Source: Kosmotogaceae bacterium UBA1373 (GTDB lineage Bacteria; Thermotogota; Thermotogae; Petrotogales; Kosmotogaceae). From it: a stretch of 30,989 nucleotides of DNA. Below are positions 7,542-15,126 of the stretch, piece by piece. Made by a program: the position numbers and the translations under genes. Under the pieces are notes generated by a model, which did not search any database, had not been told where the DNA came from, and saw only the letters and a list, made by a program, of their open reading frames with translations. The stretch spans positions 75,292-106,280 of the forward strand of contig DBRH01000071.1 in assembly GCA_002305955.1 (NCBI GenBank), given 5' to 3'. Each line of letters starts with the position of its first letter. Position 1 is the stretch's first letter.

Positions 7542-8887
7542 CGTTCAACCTCGAAGGCCTTTTCGAAGAAAGCCACCGTCTTCGGGTTGAAAATCATTTC
7601 GAGCGTCCCCACCGGCCCGTTCCGCTGTTTGCCGATGATTATCTTCGTCACCTGCGGCATGTCGCTCACTTCGCTTTTGTCTTTGTAATACTCTTCCCTG
7701 TACAGGAACATCACGGTATCGGCATCCTGCTCGATAGCGCCGGATTCCCTCAGGTCACTGAGCCGCGGTGTCTTGTCTTCTCGCTGCTCAACGGCCCTCG
7801 ATAGCTGTGAGAGGGCAACGACAGTTATTTTTAACTCTCTGGCCAGGAGCTTCATCGAACGCGAGATCTCCGAGATTTCCTGTTGTCTGTTGTCGGTTTT
7901 GCCTTTCGTGTGCATCAGTTGCAGATAATCAACGAAGAGTACCTGTATACTGTGCTCCATCTTTATACGCCTGGCCTTGGCCCTGAGTGTGCGCGGATCT
8001 AGAGAGGGTTCGTCGTCTATGATTATCGGCGCTGTTTGCAGGACGCTGGCTCCCGTTGTGAGCCTCTTCCATTCTTCGTTGTTGATATCGCCGGCACGCA
8101 GCTTAGAGAGCTCGAAATTGCTGACGTTGCATAGAAGTCTTTGAGCGAGCTGTTCTTTCGACATCTCGAGACAGAAGATGCCCACCGGGATCCTGAACTC
8201 AAGCGCCATTTTACAGGCTATGCTCAAGGCAAAGGCAGTCTTTCCCATAGAGGGACGCGCCGCAACTATCACAAGATCGGAAGGTCTGAAACCGGTAGTC
8301 GTCTCGTCCAGTTTTCTGTAACCGGTGGCGACTCCGGTTATCCTTCCACTGAGCGCGTTTTCTTTGAGTTTCTCGAGGTTTTGAAAGACTTCGTGCATTA
8401 TCTTGCCTATAGGTTGATAAGTCTTGGAAACCTGTGACTCCGTGATCTGGAATATAGCCTTCTCGGCGTTATCGAGAATCTCGTCGGTATCATTGTTTTC
8501 GTAAGCGCTTTCCACGATAGAACTGGCCGCGGTTATAAGTGATCTCAAAAGCGATTTTTCTTTGACCGTCTTCGCGTAATAGGAGAAGTTGGCCGAGGTC
8601 GGCACGAGGTCGGCCAGTTTGGCGAGTTCAACTTCTCCACCTATCTCTTCGAGCGATCCGGATGTTCTCAACCTCTCGGTGACGGAGACGATATCGACGG
8701 GGTTCCCCTCGTCGAAGAGCCTTTCCATCGTCGCGAAAATCAGCTGGTGCTTTCTCAAATAGAAGTCCTGACTTGTGAGAAGCTCCATGATATCTGGAAC
8801 GACATCGGGATCGATCAATATGCTCCCGAGAACTGCCTCTTCAGATTCGACGCTACTGGGTGGAATCTTTGCTTTCACTCTTTTCAC
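7538..8887 (-). CDS. dnaB: replicative DNA helicase DnaB
   Basis: The protein has 449 residues, the normal length. The N-terminal helical domain (about 10-110, starting PPSSVESEEAVLGSILID) is followed by a linker and the RecA-type motor with Walker A ARPSMGKTAF (about 210-219), Walker B VLFVDYLQLM, and the VALSQLSRAVEQR and RLSDLRESGAIEQDAD motifs. No intein or insertion is present. It unwinds DNA at the fork as a hexamer. The GTG at 8887 overlaps the end of alaX by 35 nt. A second in-frame GTG at 8878 is an equally possible start because neither has a strong ribosome-binding site. The gene sits in a packed cluster alaX > dnaB > ABC ATPase > membrane protein. Confidence 0.97.
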   Translation of the reverse strand: MKRVKAKIPPSSVESEEAVLGSILIDPDVVPDIMELLTSQDFYLRKHQLIFATMERLFDEGNPVDIVSVTERLRTSGSLEEIGGEVELAKLADLVPTSANFSYYAKTVKEKSLLRSLITAASSIVESAYENNDTDEILDNAEKAIFQITESQVSKTYQPIGKIMHEVFQNLEKLKENALSGRITGVATGYRKLDETTTGFRPSDLVIVAARPSMGKTAFALSIACKMALEFRIPVGIFCLEMSKEQLAQRLLCNVSNFELSKLRAGDINNEEWKRLTTGASVLQTAPIIIDDEPSLDPRTLRAKARRIKMEHSIQVLFVDYLQLMHTKGKTDNRQQEISEISRSMKLLARELKITVVALSQLSRAVEQREDKTPRLSDLRESGAIEQDADTVMFLYREEYYKDKSEVSDMPQVTKIIIGKQRNGPVGTLEMIFNPKTVAFFEKAFEVER

Positions 8888-10022
8888 CAGCCTTTTGCAG
8901 ATTTACAGCGGCTTCATGTATGTGTTCTTTCAAAAGCGAGGAGTCACCAGAGAAGATAAACTGTCCCCTTTCCTTTCCTGCGCCCCCTTTGACTTCCAGT
9001 TTGTCTCTGAGATAAGTCACGATCGTTCCGCAGTCGAAACCTTTGCTAGAAAGCAAGACCCTGTCTCCAAACCTTCCCGCGAAGAGGTACTCCTTCTTTT
9101 CGAGATATTTGGGAATCAATGAGACGACCTCTTCGCTATCTTCGACGAAAATAGTTTCTCCATCGGTCAGGTTCAATTCCCGTGCTACCGTCTCCGCAAC
9201 TCTTTCAGAGAGTTTTCTAAGGGACGCTTTCGCTTCTTTGACTTCCTCCACCAGCGAGTCGACACGGCCTGGAAGATCGAGAAAGCCGCAGCTCAGAGTC
9301 GAAGAGGCCCTGACGAGCACACCGTGCTTTCTGCCGTAATCCAGCAGGGCCCTCTCGCCGGCAACGAAGAAGATCCTTATCAGATCGCCCTTGACCTTTT
9401 CTCGTTTGATTATTTTCAAAACTCTCAAATCGCCGGTGGATTCCACATGGAAGCCGCCGCAAGCGCTCTTGTCGATGCCTTCTATGGTGACGATCCTTAC
9501 GTCTTTGCCGCTTTCCACAACCTTTTCGCTTATGGCCTTTCTAAGATCAAGCTTTCCGGCAGTGTCGCCCGGCATCATCTCGATGCCTACACCCCTGTTT
9601 TCCGCGATCATAGAGTTCGATATCTTCTCAACCAGTTCCTGCATTTCGTCGGTGAGAATGGATATGGTGAGATCGATCGTAGAATACTCCTCCCCCATCT
9701 GGAACCCTACGGTTCTTGCACCAAGTTCTCTATCGAAGACGGCCGAAAGAAGGTGCTGGGCGGTGTGCTGGACGGAGATATCTCTTCTCCTTCTGATGTC
9801 TATCTCGATATCAACGGTCTCCCCGGCTTTTTTGTGAATGAAACCTTCTATCTCTATCGAGCAAAGCTCTCCATCTTTTTTCACCGACAGAATTTTGTGG
9901 TCGTCAACACTCCCCCTGTCACCTAACTGTCCACCTTCGCCATCAACGTAAACATTACCGTAACAAATTCCGACCAAGGTAGTACTGTCTCCTAACCTTA
10001 TTTCCCTTATTGCTTCTAACAT
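8853..10022 (-). CDS. alanyl-tRNA editing protein, long AlaX type with DHHA1 domain
   Basis: The protein has 389 residues. The ATG at 10022 is chosen because GGAGG lies 6 nt upstream; the reading frame upstream has no such site. The AlaRS-type editing domain shows the GGQLGD motif (about 30-35), HTAQH with zinc ligands His86 and His90, and CGGFH with Cys188 and His192. A coiled segment (about 240-285) leads to a DHHA1-like C-terminal domain with a glycine-rich KGGAGKERGQ. There is no aminoacylation domain, so it acts in trans to hydrolyse Ser- or Gly-tRNA(Ala). All four metal ligands are present. It heads the minus-strand cluster that includes dnaB and diverges from the opp operon. Confidence 0.93.
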   Translation of the reverse strand: MLEAIREIRLGDSTTLVGICYGNVYVDGEGGQLGDRGSVDDHKILSVKKDGELCSIEIEGFIHKKAGETVDIEIDIRRRRDISVQHTAQHLLSAVFDRELGARTVGFQMGEEYSTIDLTISILTDEMQELVEKISNSMIAENRGVGIEMMPGDTAGKLDLRKAISEKVVESGKDVRIVTIEGIDKSACGGFHVESTGDLRVLKIIKREKVKGDLIRIFFVAGERALLDYGRKHGVLVRASSTLSCGFLDLPGRVDSLVEEVKEAKASLRKLSERVAETVARELNLTDGETIFVEDSEEVVSLIPKYLEKKEYLFAGRFGDRVLLSSKGFDCGTIVTYLRDKLEVKGGAGKERGQFIFSGDSSLLKEHIHEAAVNLQKAGEKSESKDSTQ

Positions 10023-10039
10023 ACATCGCCTCCAGCCAC

Positions 10040-10069
10040 TTGATATTATATGCAAATATATGTAATAAT
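10040..10069 (+). promoter_or_regulatory. candidate opp operon promoter in the alaX/oppD divergent region
   Basis: TTGATA (10040-10045) is followed after 18 nt by AATAAT (10064-10069). A perfect TATAAT on the minus strand (10050 down to 10045) in the same AT-rich block could be the -10 box of alaX, though its -35 is poor. The two promoters would overlap. Confidence 0.45.
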
Positions 10070-10133
10070 TATACAGTAAGGTACGATCCGCTCCGTGGGT
10101 GATATCTCGAAAGATGAATATGAGGTGATTTGG

Positions 10134-11171
10134 TTGCAGGAAAGACCGATCCTTTCGGTTAAAAACCTCTCCACACATTTCAAAATGGTAGAAGGTGTCG
10201 TAAAAGCCGTTCAGGACGCCACTTTTGATCTATATCGTGATGAGGTTCTGGGCATTGTTGGAGAGACCGGCTCCGGCAAGAGTGTTACGGTCAAGGCCAT
10301 CGCCGGAATGATAGACAATCCGGGATTCATAGCGGGCGGAGAGGTCCTCTTTCTAACCGACGAGTTTTCGAAGAGTGGTGAAAAAGAGTACATAGATCTC
10401 GCCAAGCTTCCCAAAGAGAGCTTTTCACGAATACGTGGTAAGCACATCGGAATGATTTTTCAGGATCCGATGACCTCTCTGGACCCTATGTACACCATAG
10501 GTAATCAAATGATAGAGACCATAGTACACCACAAGGGTGTTACGGTAGAGGAAGCCCGAGAAAGGGCAGTCAAGTTGCTCGAACAGGTGGGTATTCCAAA
10601 GCCTTCGGAGAGGATAAACGATTACCCCTTCCAGCTTTCCGGGGGTCAGAGGCAGAGAGTGGTAATTGCAATAGCGCTCTCGTGCGACCCCGATATACTG
10701 ATAGCCGACGAGCCTTCTACGGCCCTCGACGTAACCGTTCAGGCTCAGATACTGGAATTGATGAAGGATCTTCAGGAACAGTTCAACAGCAGCATGATGT
10801 TCATCACGCACGATATGGCGGTAATAGCCGAAATCGCCACGAAAATAACCGTGATGTACGGGAGTTACCAGATGGAGATGGGGCAATCCAAAGATATATT
10901 CGAACACCCTATGAATCCATATACATATGCGTTGCTTGAATGTATCCCGAGACTAGACGTAAAGCAGGACAGGCTTCTCCCAATTCCAGGCCAGCCGCCA
11001 GTGATGCTCAATCCGCCGGACCTTTGTCCCTTTCTGCCTCGATGTTCAAGGGCGAGCGAAAAGTGTTACAAAGATCTTCCACAGCTGGAGCAGACGGGCG
11101 ACAGTCATTTCGTTAGATGCTGGAATCCAATCGCAGGAAAAGTCAAGCTGGTCAAGGAGGCTCAAGGATGA
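10134..11171 (+). CDS. oppD: oligopeptide/dipeptide ABC transporter ATP-binding protein, OppD/DppD type
   Basis: The protein has 345 residues if it starts at TTG 10134, which has GAGGTGA 5 nt upstream; a GTG at 10095 has no such site. Walker A is GETGSGKS (43-50), the Q-loop IFQDPMTSLDP, the signature LSGGQRQR and Walker B ILIADEPSTALD. The C-terminal oligopeptide-transporter domain has CPFLPRC, then a third cysteine, then a final Cys in HFVRCW. In some relatives (mycobacterial OppD) these four cysteines hold a [4Fe-4S] cluster, and all four are present here. It is the first gene of a five-gene transporter operon and its stop overlaps the oppF start (ATGA). OppD versus DppD cannot be separated by sequence alone. 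Confidence 0.94.
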   Translation: MQERPILSVKNLSTHFKMVEGVVKAVQDATFDLYRDEVLGIVGETGSGKSVTVKAIAGMIDNPGFIAGGEVLFLTDEFSKSGEKEYIDLAKLPKESFSRIRGKHIGMIFQDPMTSLDPMYTIGNQMIETIVHHKGVTVEEARERAVKLLEQVGIPKPSERINDYPFQLSGGQRQRVVIAIALSCDPDILIADEPSTALDVTVQAQILELMKDLQEQFNSSMMFITHDMAVIAEIATKITVMYGSYQMEMGQSKDIFEHPMNPYTYALLECIPRLDVKQDRLLPIPGQPPVMLNPPDLCPFLPRCSRASEKCYKDLPQLEQTGDSHFVRCWNPIAGKVKLVKEAQG

Positions 11172-12334
11172 AGCTTCTCGAAGTCAAAAATTTGAAAAAG
11201 TACTTTCCGATAAAGCAAGGCTTCCTCGTAGAGAGGGTGGTCGGATTCGTCAAAGCCGTGGATGACGTCTCTTTTTCCGTTGACCGGGGTAAGACGATTG
11301 GAATAGTTGGAGAATCCGGTTGCGGGAAGACCACGATAGGCAAATCGATTATCAGGTTGCATGAAGTGACCGACGGAGAGATGCTCATAGACGAGGAAGA
11401 CACGACTTTCTACTTCATGAAGCGCAAAAGGGCTCTCCAATATCTGAAATCTAAGTACTTCAAGGATCAGGATTTCGATGGCGATGGAAGTGGCCTAGAA
11501 ACGTACAAGAAGAAGATACACGACGTTTTTGTGAAGTCCGATAGAAATCCTTCAAAAACGTTGAACACTCTTTTCGAGAACCTTGAAGAAAAGAAGAGAC
11601 TCTTGAGAAGAAAGGCCCAGATAGTCTTTCAAGACCCGATGTCGTCGCTCAACCCCAGAATGACGGTCGGGCAGATGCTCGCCGAACCACTTCTCTTCCA
11701 CAAAATGGCCGAAAAAATGGATGATGCGATAGCGATGGTCAAAGACCTTCTCGTCAAGGTTGGTCTTAAGGCCTACCATGTGGATAGATACCCTCACCAG
11801 TTCAGCGGAGGCCAGCGACAGAGAATAGCCGTGGCGAGGGCTATAAGCGTGAATCCCGACCTGATAGTTCTCGACGAACCGACCTCGGCTCTGGATGTTT
11901 CGGTTCAGGCACAGATAGTGAACCTTTTCGAAGAGCTTCAGAAACAGCTGAACGCAGGTTATGTTTTCATCTCTCACAATCTTGCGCTCGTGAGATTCAT
12001 CTGCCAGGAAGTCTCTGTCATGTATCTCGGAAGGATCGTTGAACAGGGCGATAGCGAGTCGATATTCGCCGCTCCACTCCACCCATACACCAAAGCCTTG
12101 CTCGCGGCGGCCCCGGTCCCCGATCCGAACAAAAAACGCAATCGGAAAGATCTAATAGGTGGACAGGTTCCAAGTCCAATAAACAGGCCATCCGGTTGCT
12201 TCTTCAATCCGAGGTGCAAGTACAGGATGGATATATGTACCAGGGAATATCCACCGATGTTCAAGGTGGATCAAAAGCATTTTGTAGCGTGCCATCTTTA
12301 TTCCACATCTCAAGAACAAGGAGGGGAAAAGTAA
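11168..12334 (+). CDS. oppF: oligopeptide ABC transporter ATP-binding protein, OppF/DppF type, with EF-hand-like insertion
   Basis: The protein has 388 residues. The ATG at 11168 overlaps the oppD stop, with AAGGAGG upstream. Walker A is GESGCGKTT (48-56), the Q-loop VFQDPMSSLNP (Gln155), the signature FSGGQRQR and Walker B VLDEPTSALD. The C-terminal domain again has four cysteines (GCFFNPRC, DIC, ACH). About 99 residues separate Walker A from the Q-loop, roughly 50 more than usual. The extra part (about 72-146) is charged and contains DQDFDGDGSGLE (100-111), which has Asp at 1, 3, 5 and 7, Gly at 6 and Glu at 12 as in a calcium-binding EF-hand loop. The frame is open throughout and the conserved motifs resume normally, so it is an insertion, not an error. 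The stop shares one base with the next ATG (TAATG). Confidence 0.94.
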   Translation: MKLLEVKNLKKYFPIKQGFLVERVVGFVKAVDDVSFSVDRGKTIGIVGESGCGKTTIGKSIIRLHEVTDGEMLIDEEDTTFYFMKRKRALQYLKSKYFKDQDFDGDGSGLETYKKKIHDVFVKSDRNPSKTLNTLFENLEEKKRLLRRKAQIVFQDPMSSLNPRMTVGQMLAEPLLFHKMAEKMDDAIAMVKDLLVKVGLKAYHVDRYPHQFSGGQRQRIAVARAISVNPDLIVLDEPTSALDVSVQAQIVNLFEELQKQLNAGYVFISHNLALVRFICQEVSVMYLGRIVEQGDSESIFAAPLHPYTKALLAAAPVPDPNKKRNRKDLIGGQVPSPINRPSGCFFNPRCKYRMDICTREYPPMFKVDQKHFVACHLYSTSQEQGGEK

Positions 12335-14055
12335 TGAAGAAATTCTTAGTACTAGTTTCAGTACTCTTGATAGCAGGCCTTGCATTGTCTGCGACGGAGT
12401 ACAAAGTAGAAAACTTCAACGGAAAAACCGGTGGAACTTTCTATTACTGGGGACTGGGCGATCCCAAATCCTTTAACATCGATTGGGCGCAGGAAACCAG
12501 TTCGACCGTTCCTCTGGGCTTTATCCATGCTACGTTGCTCGAAGCCGATGAGGGCGGTATGCCGACCGAATCTGGCCTTGCTAAGGAATGGTGGTTCTCC
12601 GACGACGGACTGACCTTCTTCGTCAAGATAAGAGAAGGTCTCAAGTGGTCCGATGGAGCTCCTTTTACCATTGACGACGTTTACTGGACTTTTGTGGATG
12701 TTTCACTTAACCCCGAACAGACGGCCAACGGCAACGGCTCTTACATGGACTCCAACGACCAACTCCCCGTTGTAGAGATAGTTGACAGTACAACCATCTC
12801 CTTCACCTGGACCGTTCCGATGGTGACTGCGTTGAGACAGGTCGGTTTCAGGACGATAATTCCGAAACACGCTCTGAGCGAGGCCGTTGCAAGTGGAACC
12901 TATGCCGAGCAGTGGACGATAGCCGACGTTGACAAGCTCGTCGGAATGGGTCCCTACGTGATGACCGAGTATGTCGAAGGCGTCAGAATAGCTTTCGAGA
13001 GAAACCCCAATTACTGGAAATTTGATGCCAATGGTGTTCAGCTTCCTTATCTCGACAAATTGAACTACGAAATCATCAGCGATCAAAACACCGCCCTTCT
13101 GAGATTTGAGGCTGGCGAACTGGATATTTACGGCCCGAGTGCCGAGCAGTTCCCGAGACTCGCCGGGATGGCTGCGGAAAAGGGCTGGGTTACCGGCGTC
13201 GGTGGACCGGCTCTCGGTTCGGAGTTTATAACCTTCAACTTCAACACCAAGGATCCTGTCAAGAACGAATGGTTCAGAAACGAGTACTTCAGAAAGGCCT
13301 TCGTTTACGCGCTCGACAGACAGTCGATCATCGACTCTCTGTACAACGGACTCGGCTCTCCTCTCTATGGACCGGTCTCCCCCTCGAGTGGTTTCTACAA
13401 CCCCGAGATCGAGAAGTACAACTACAAGTACTCCATAACCAGGGCCAGACTCGAGCTTAAGAAGGGTGGCTTCGACTGGGCGCCGGACGGTACACTTGTT
13501 GACTCGAAGGGTAACAAGGTTGAGTTCGAACTCCTCACCAACGCAGGAAACAGAACGCGTGAAGCTATCGGTAACATCGTAGTTGACGGAGCTTCGAAAC
13601 TCGGAATAAAGGTCAATTACACACCTATTCAGTTCAACACCGTGGTCAGCAGACTTCTCGATGCCACTTACGATGCCGTTGTTATAGGTCTCACCGGTTC
13701 GGTCGATCCCGGAACCGGCTGGAACGTTTACAGGCTCGACGGCGGTCTCCACTTCTGGAACTACCCGCCGTTCTACAACGAAGAAGACCACATAACTGAA
13801 GACATGTACATTCTTCCAGACTGGGAGAAGAGAGTCGACGAGATCTACAGACTCCAGACTTCCGCGGTTGTCGATCAGGACAGGTACGACCTCTTCGCGG
13901 AGTTCCAGATGCTCTTCGCCGAGTACCAGCCAGTCGTCTTCACGATGGCCCAGAACTTCCTCTATGTTCACAAGGGAGATTTCCACCTGACGATTCCGCA
14001 GCTGAGTCCTGCAACAGGCATCCTGTACCAGGTAGAGGGTTTCTGGAAAGACTGA
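12334..14055 (+). CDS. oppA: peptide ABC transporter substrate-binding protein, family 5
   Basis: The protein has 573 residues. The ATG at 12334 follows AAGGAGGGG and shares one base with the oppF stop. Residues 1 to about 20 form a Sec signal peptide (MKKF, hydrophobic core, ALSA cleavage). There is no lipobox cysteine, so it is a free or otherwise tethered periplasmic protein. Family 5 features follow: LAKEWWFSDDGLTFFVKIREG, LKWSDGAPFTIDDVYW, the central FERNPNYW, and the later region with RKAFVYALDRQSI. By family it binds oligopeptides, although some thermophile homologues bind sugars. The neighbouring M42 aminopeptidase favours peptides here. A terminator hairpin follows directly, so this gene may be made in excess over the permeases. 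Confidence 0.93.
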   Translation: MKKFLVLVSVLLIAGLALSATEYKVENFNGKTGGTFYYWGLGDPKSFNIDWAQETSSTVPLGFIHATLLEADEGGMPTESGLAKEWWFSDDGLTFFVKIREGLKWSDGAPFTIDDVYWTFVDVSLNPEQTANGNGSYMDSNDQLPVVEIVDSTTISFTWTVPMVTALRQVGFRTIIPKHALSEAVASGTYAEQWTIADVDKLVGMGPYVMTEYVEGVRIAFERNPNYWKFDANGVQLPYLDKLNYEIISDQNTALLRFEAGELDIYGPSAEQFPRLAGMAAEKGWVTGVGGPALGSEFITFNFNTKDPVKNEWFRNEYFRKAFVYALDRQSIIDSLYNGLGSPLYGPVSPSSGFYNPEIEKYNYKYSITRARLELKKGGFDWAPDGTLVDSKGNKVEFELLTNAGNRTREAIGNIVVDGASKLGIKVNYTPIQFNTVVSRLLDATYDAVVIGLTGSVDPGTGWNVYRLDGGLHFWNYPPFYNEEDHITEDMYILPDWEKRVDEIYRLQTSAVVDQDRYDLFAEFQMLFAEYQPVVFTMAQNFLYVHKGDFHLTIPQLSPATGILYQVEGFWKD

Positions 14056-14073
14056 TAGGTTTTTTGATTTGAT

Positions 14074-14100
14074 GCGGGAGGGGTTTTCCCTCCCGCTTTT
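14074..14100 (+). terminator. intra-operon rho-independent terminator between binding protein and permease genes
   Basis: GCGGGAGGG (14074-14082) pairs with CCCTCCCGC (14088-14096) in a perfect 9-bp stem with a GTTTT loop, followed by CTTTTAG. The permease gene begins 46 nt later on the same strand with no good promoter between, so partial read-through is likely. Confidence 0.85.
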
Positions 14101-14141
14101 AGTAAAATGAACGTCTTCGCAGTGTTGAGGAGGGAAATAAG

Positions 14142-15113
14142 GTGCTTAAGTATATAGTGAGAAGGCTCATACTGGCGATTCCCGTTTTGCTCGGGGTTTC
14201 GGTTCTAGCCTTCTTGATCATCTCCGCCGCTCCGGGTGATTTTCTGGATGCCTATAGAATGAATCCTTCTATCACCAGAGATCAGCTGAGGCTTCTGGAG
14301 AGACAGTTCGGGCTCGATCAGAACGTCTTCGTTCAGTATTTCAAATGGCTTGGAAATGTCTTGACGGGAAATTTTGGATACTCGTTCACCTACAGAGTGC
14401 CCGTTTTCAATCTGGTGTGGAGGAGACTCGGTGCTACACTTCTTCTCAGCATAACCACAATGATCTTCACCTGGGGAATCGCCATACCTCTGGGTATATA
14501 TTCGGCGCTTCACCAGTACTCGTTGAGCGACCAGACCTTCTCCTTCCTCGCGTTCATAGGTATCTCCATTCCAAACTTCTTTTTCGCCTTGCTATGGCTT
14601 TTTATGTCGGCCAAAACCGGCTGGTTTCCCATAGGGGGCTTGATATCGCAAAACTTCAACGATCTCAGCTTCTTCGGGAAGATAGGAGATTACCTGTGGC
14701 ACGTTGTCGGGCCGATGGTTACTCTCGGTACATCTGGGCTGGCAGGGCTCATGAGACAGATGCGCGGACAGCTCCTGGACCAGCTGAGGCAGGATTACGT
14801 GCTTTTCGCCAGGGCGAAGGGCATGCCTGAGAAGAACGTTATATACAAGCACGCCGTTAGAAACGCGATAAACCCGATAGTGACAATATTTGGCTACGCA
14901 CTTTCCGGACTCCTCGGCGGCGCCGTTCTCACAGAGACGGTCTTCGGCTGGCCTGGTATGGGTAGGCTTGTCATAGAGGCTTTGAACGCTCAGGATCTAT
15001 TCCTGGTCATGGCTACGCTTCTTCTGTCGGCCGTTCTCCTGGTTATAGGTAATCTTCTGGCCGATCTTATGCTTGCCTGGGTCGATCCGAGAATAAGGTT
15101 CAGGTTAGGCTGA
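14142..15113 (+). CDS. oppB: oligopeptide ABC transporter permease, OppB/DppB type
   Basis: The protein has 323 residues, normal for the family, with a GTG start behind GAGGAGGG. It opens with the typical LKYIVRRLILAIPVLLGVS helix, the RDQLRLLERQFGLDQ periplasmic stretch and six transmembrane helices. The EAA coupling loop is clear: RQMRGQLLDQ, then YVLFARAKGMPEKNVIYKHA and RNAINP. The terminal part GGAVLTETVFGWPGMGRLV is also canonical. It forms the membrane channel with OppC. It lies downstream of the terminator after the binding-protein gene and 13 nt before oppC. Confidence 0.95.
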   Translation: MLKYIVRRLILAIPVLLGVSVLAFLIISAAPGDFLDAYRMNPSITRDQLRLLERQFGLDQNVFVQYFKWLGNVLTGNFGYSFTYRVPVFNLVWRRLGATLLLSITTMIFTWGIAIPLGIYSALHQYSLSDQTFSFLAFIGISIPNFFFALLWLFMSAKTGWFPIGGLISQNFNDLSFFGKIGDYLWHVVGPMVTLGTSGLAGLMRQMRGQLLDQLRQDYVLFARAKGMPEKNVIYKHAVRNAINPIVTIFGYALSGLLGGAVLTETVFGWPGMGRLVIEALNAQDLFLVMATLLLSAVLLVIGNLLADLMLAWVDPRIRFRLG

Positions 15114-15126
15114 GGGGTGAGTTGGA

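Noticed and set aside
10023..10178. N-terminal extension of the alaX frame
   Set aside because: It overlaps the opp promoter region and the oppD start, and GGAGG precedes the internal ATG at 10022.
12703..13986. A 427-codon open frame on the minus strand opposite the binding-protein gene
   Set aside because: It is antisense to a clear family 5 protein. Its translation is repetitive in Val, Glu and Arg without a motif, as expected from codon bias.
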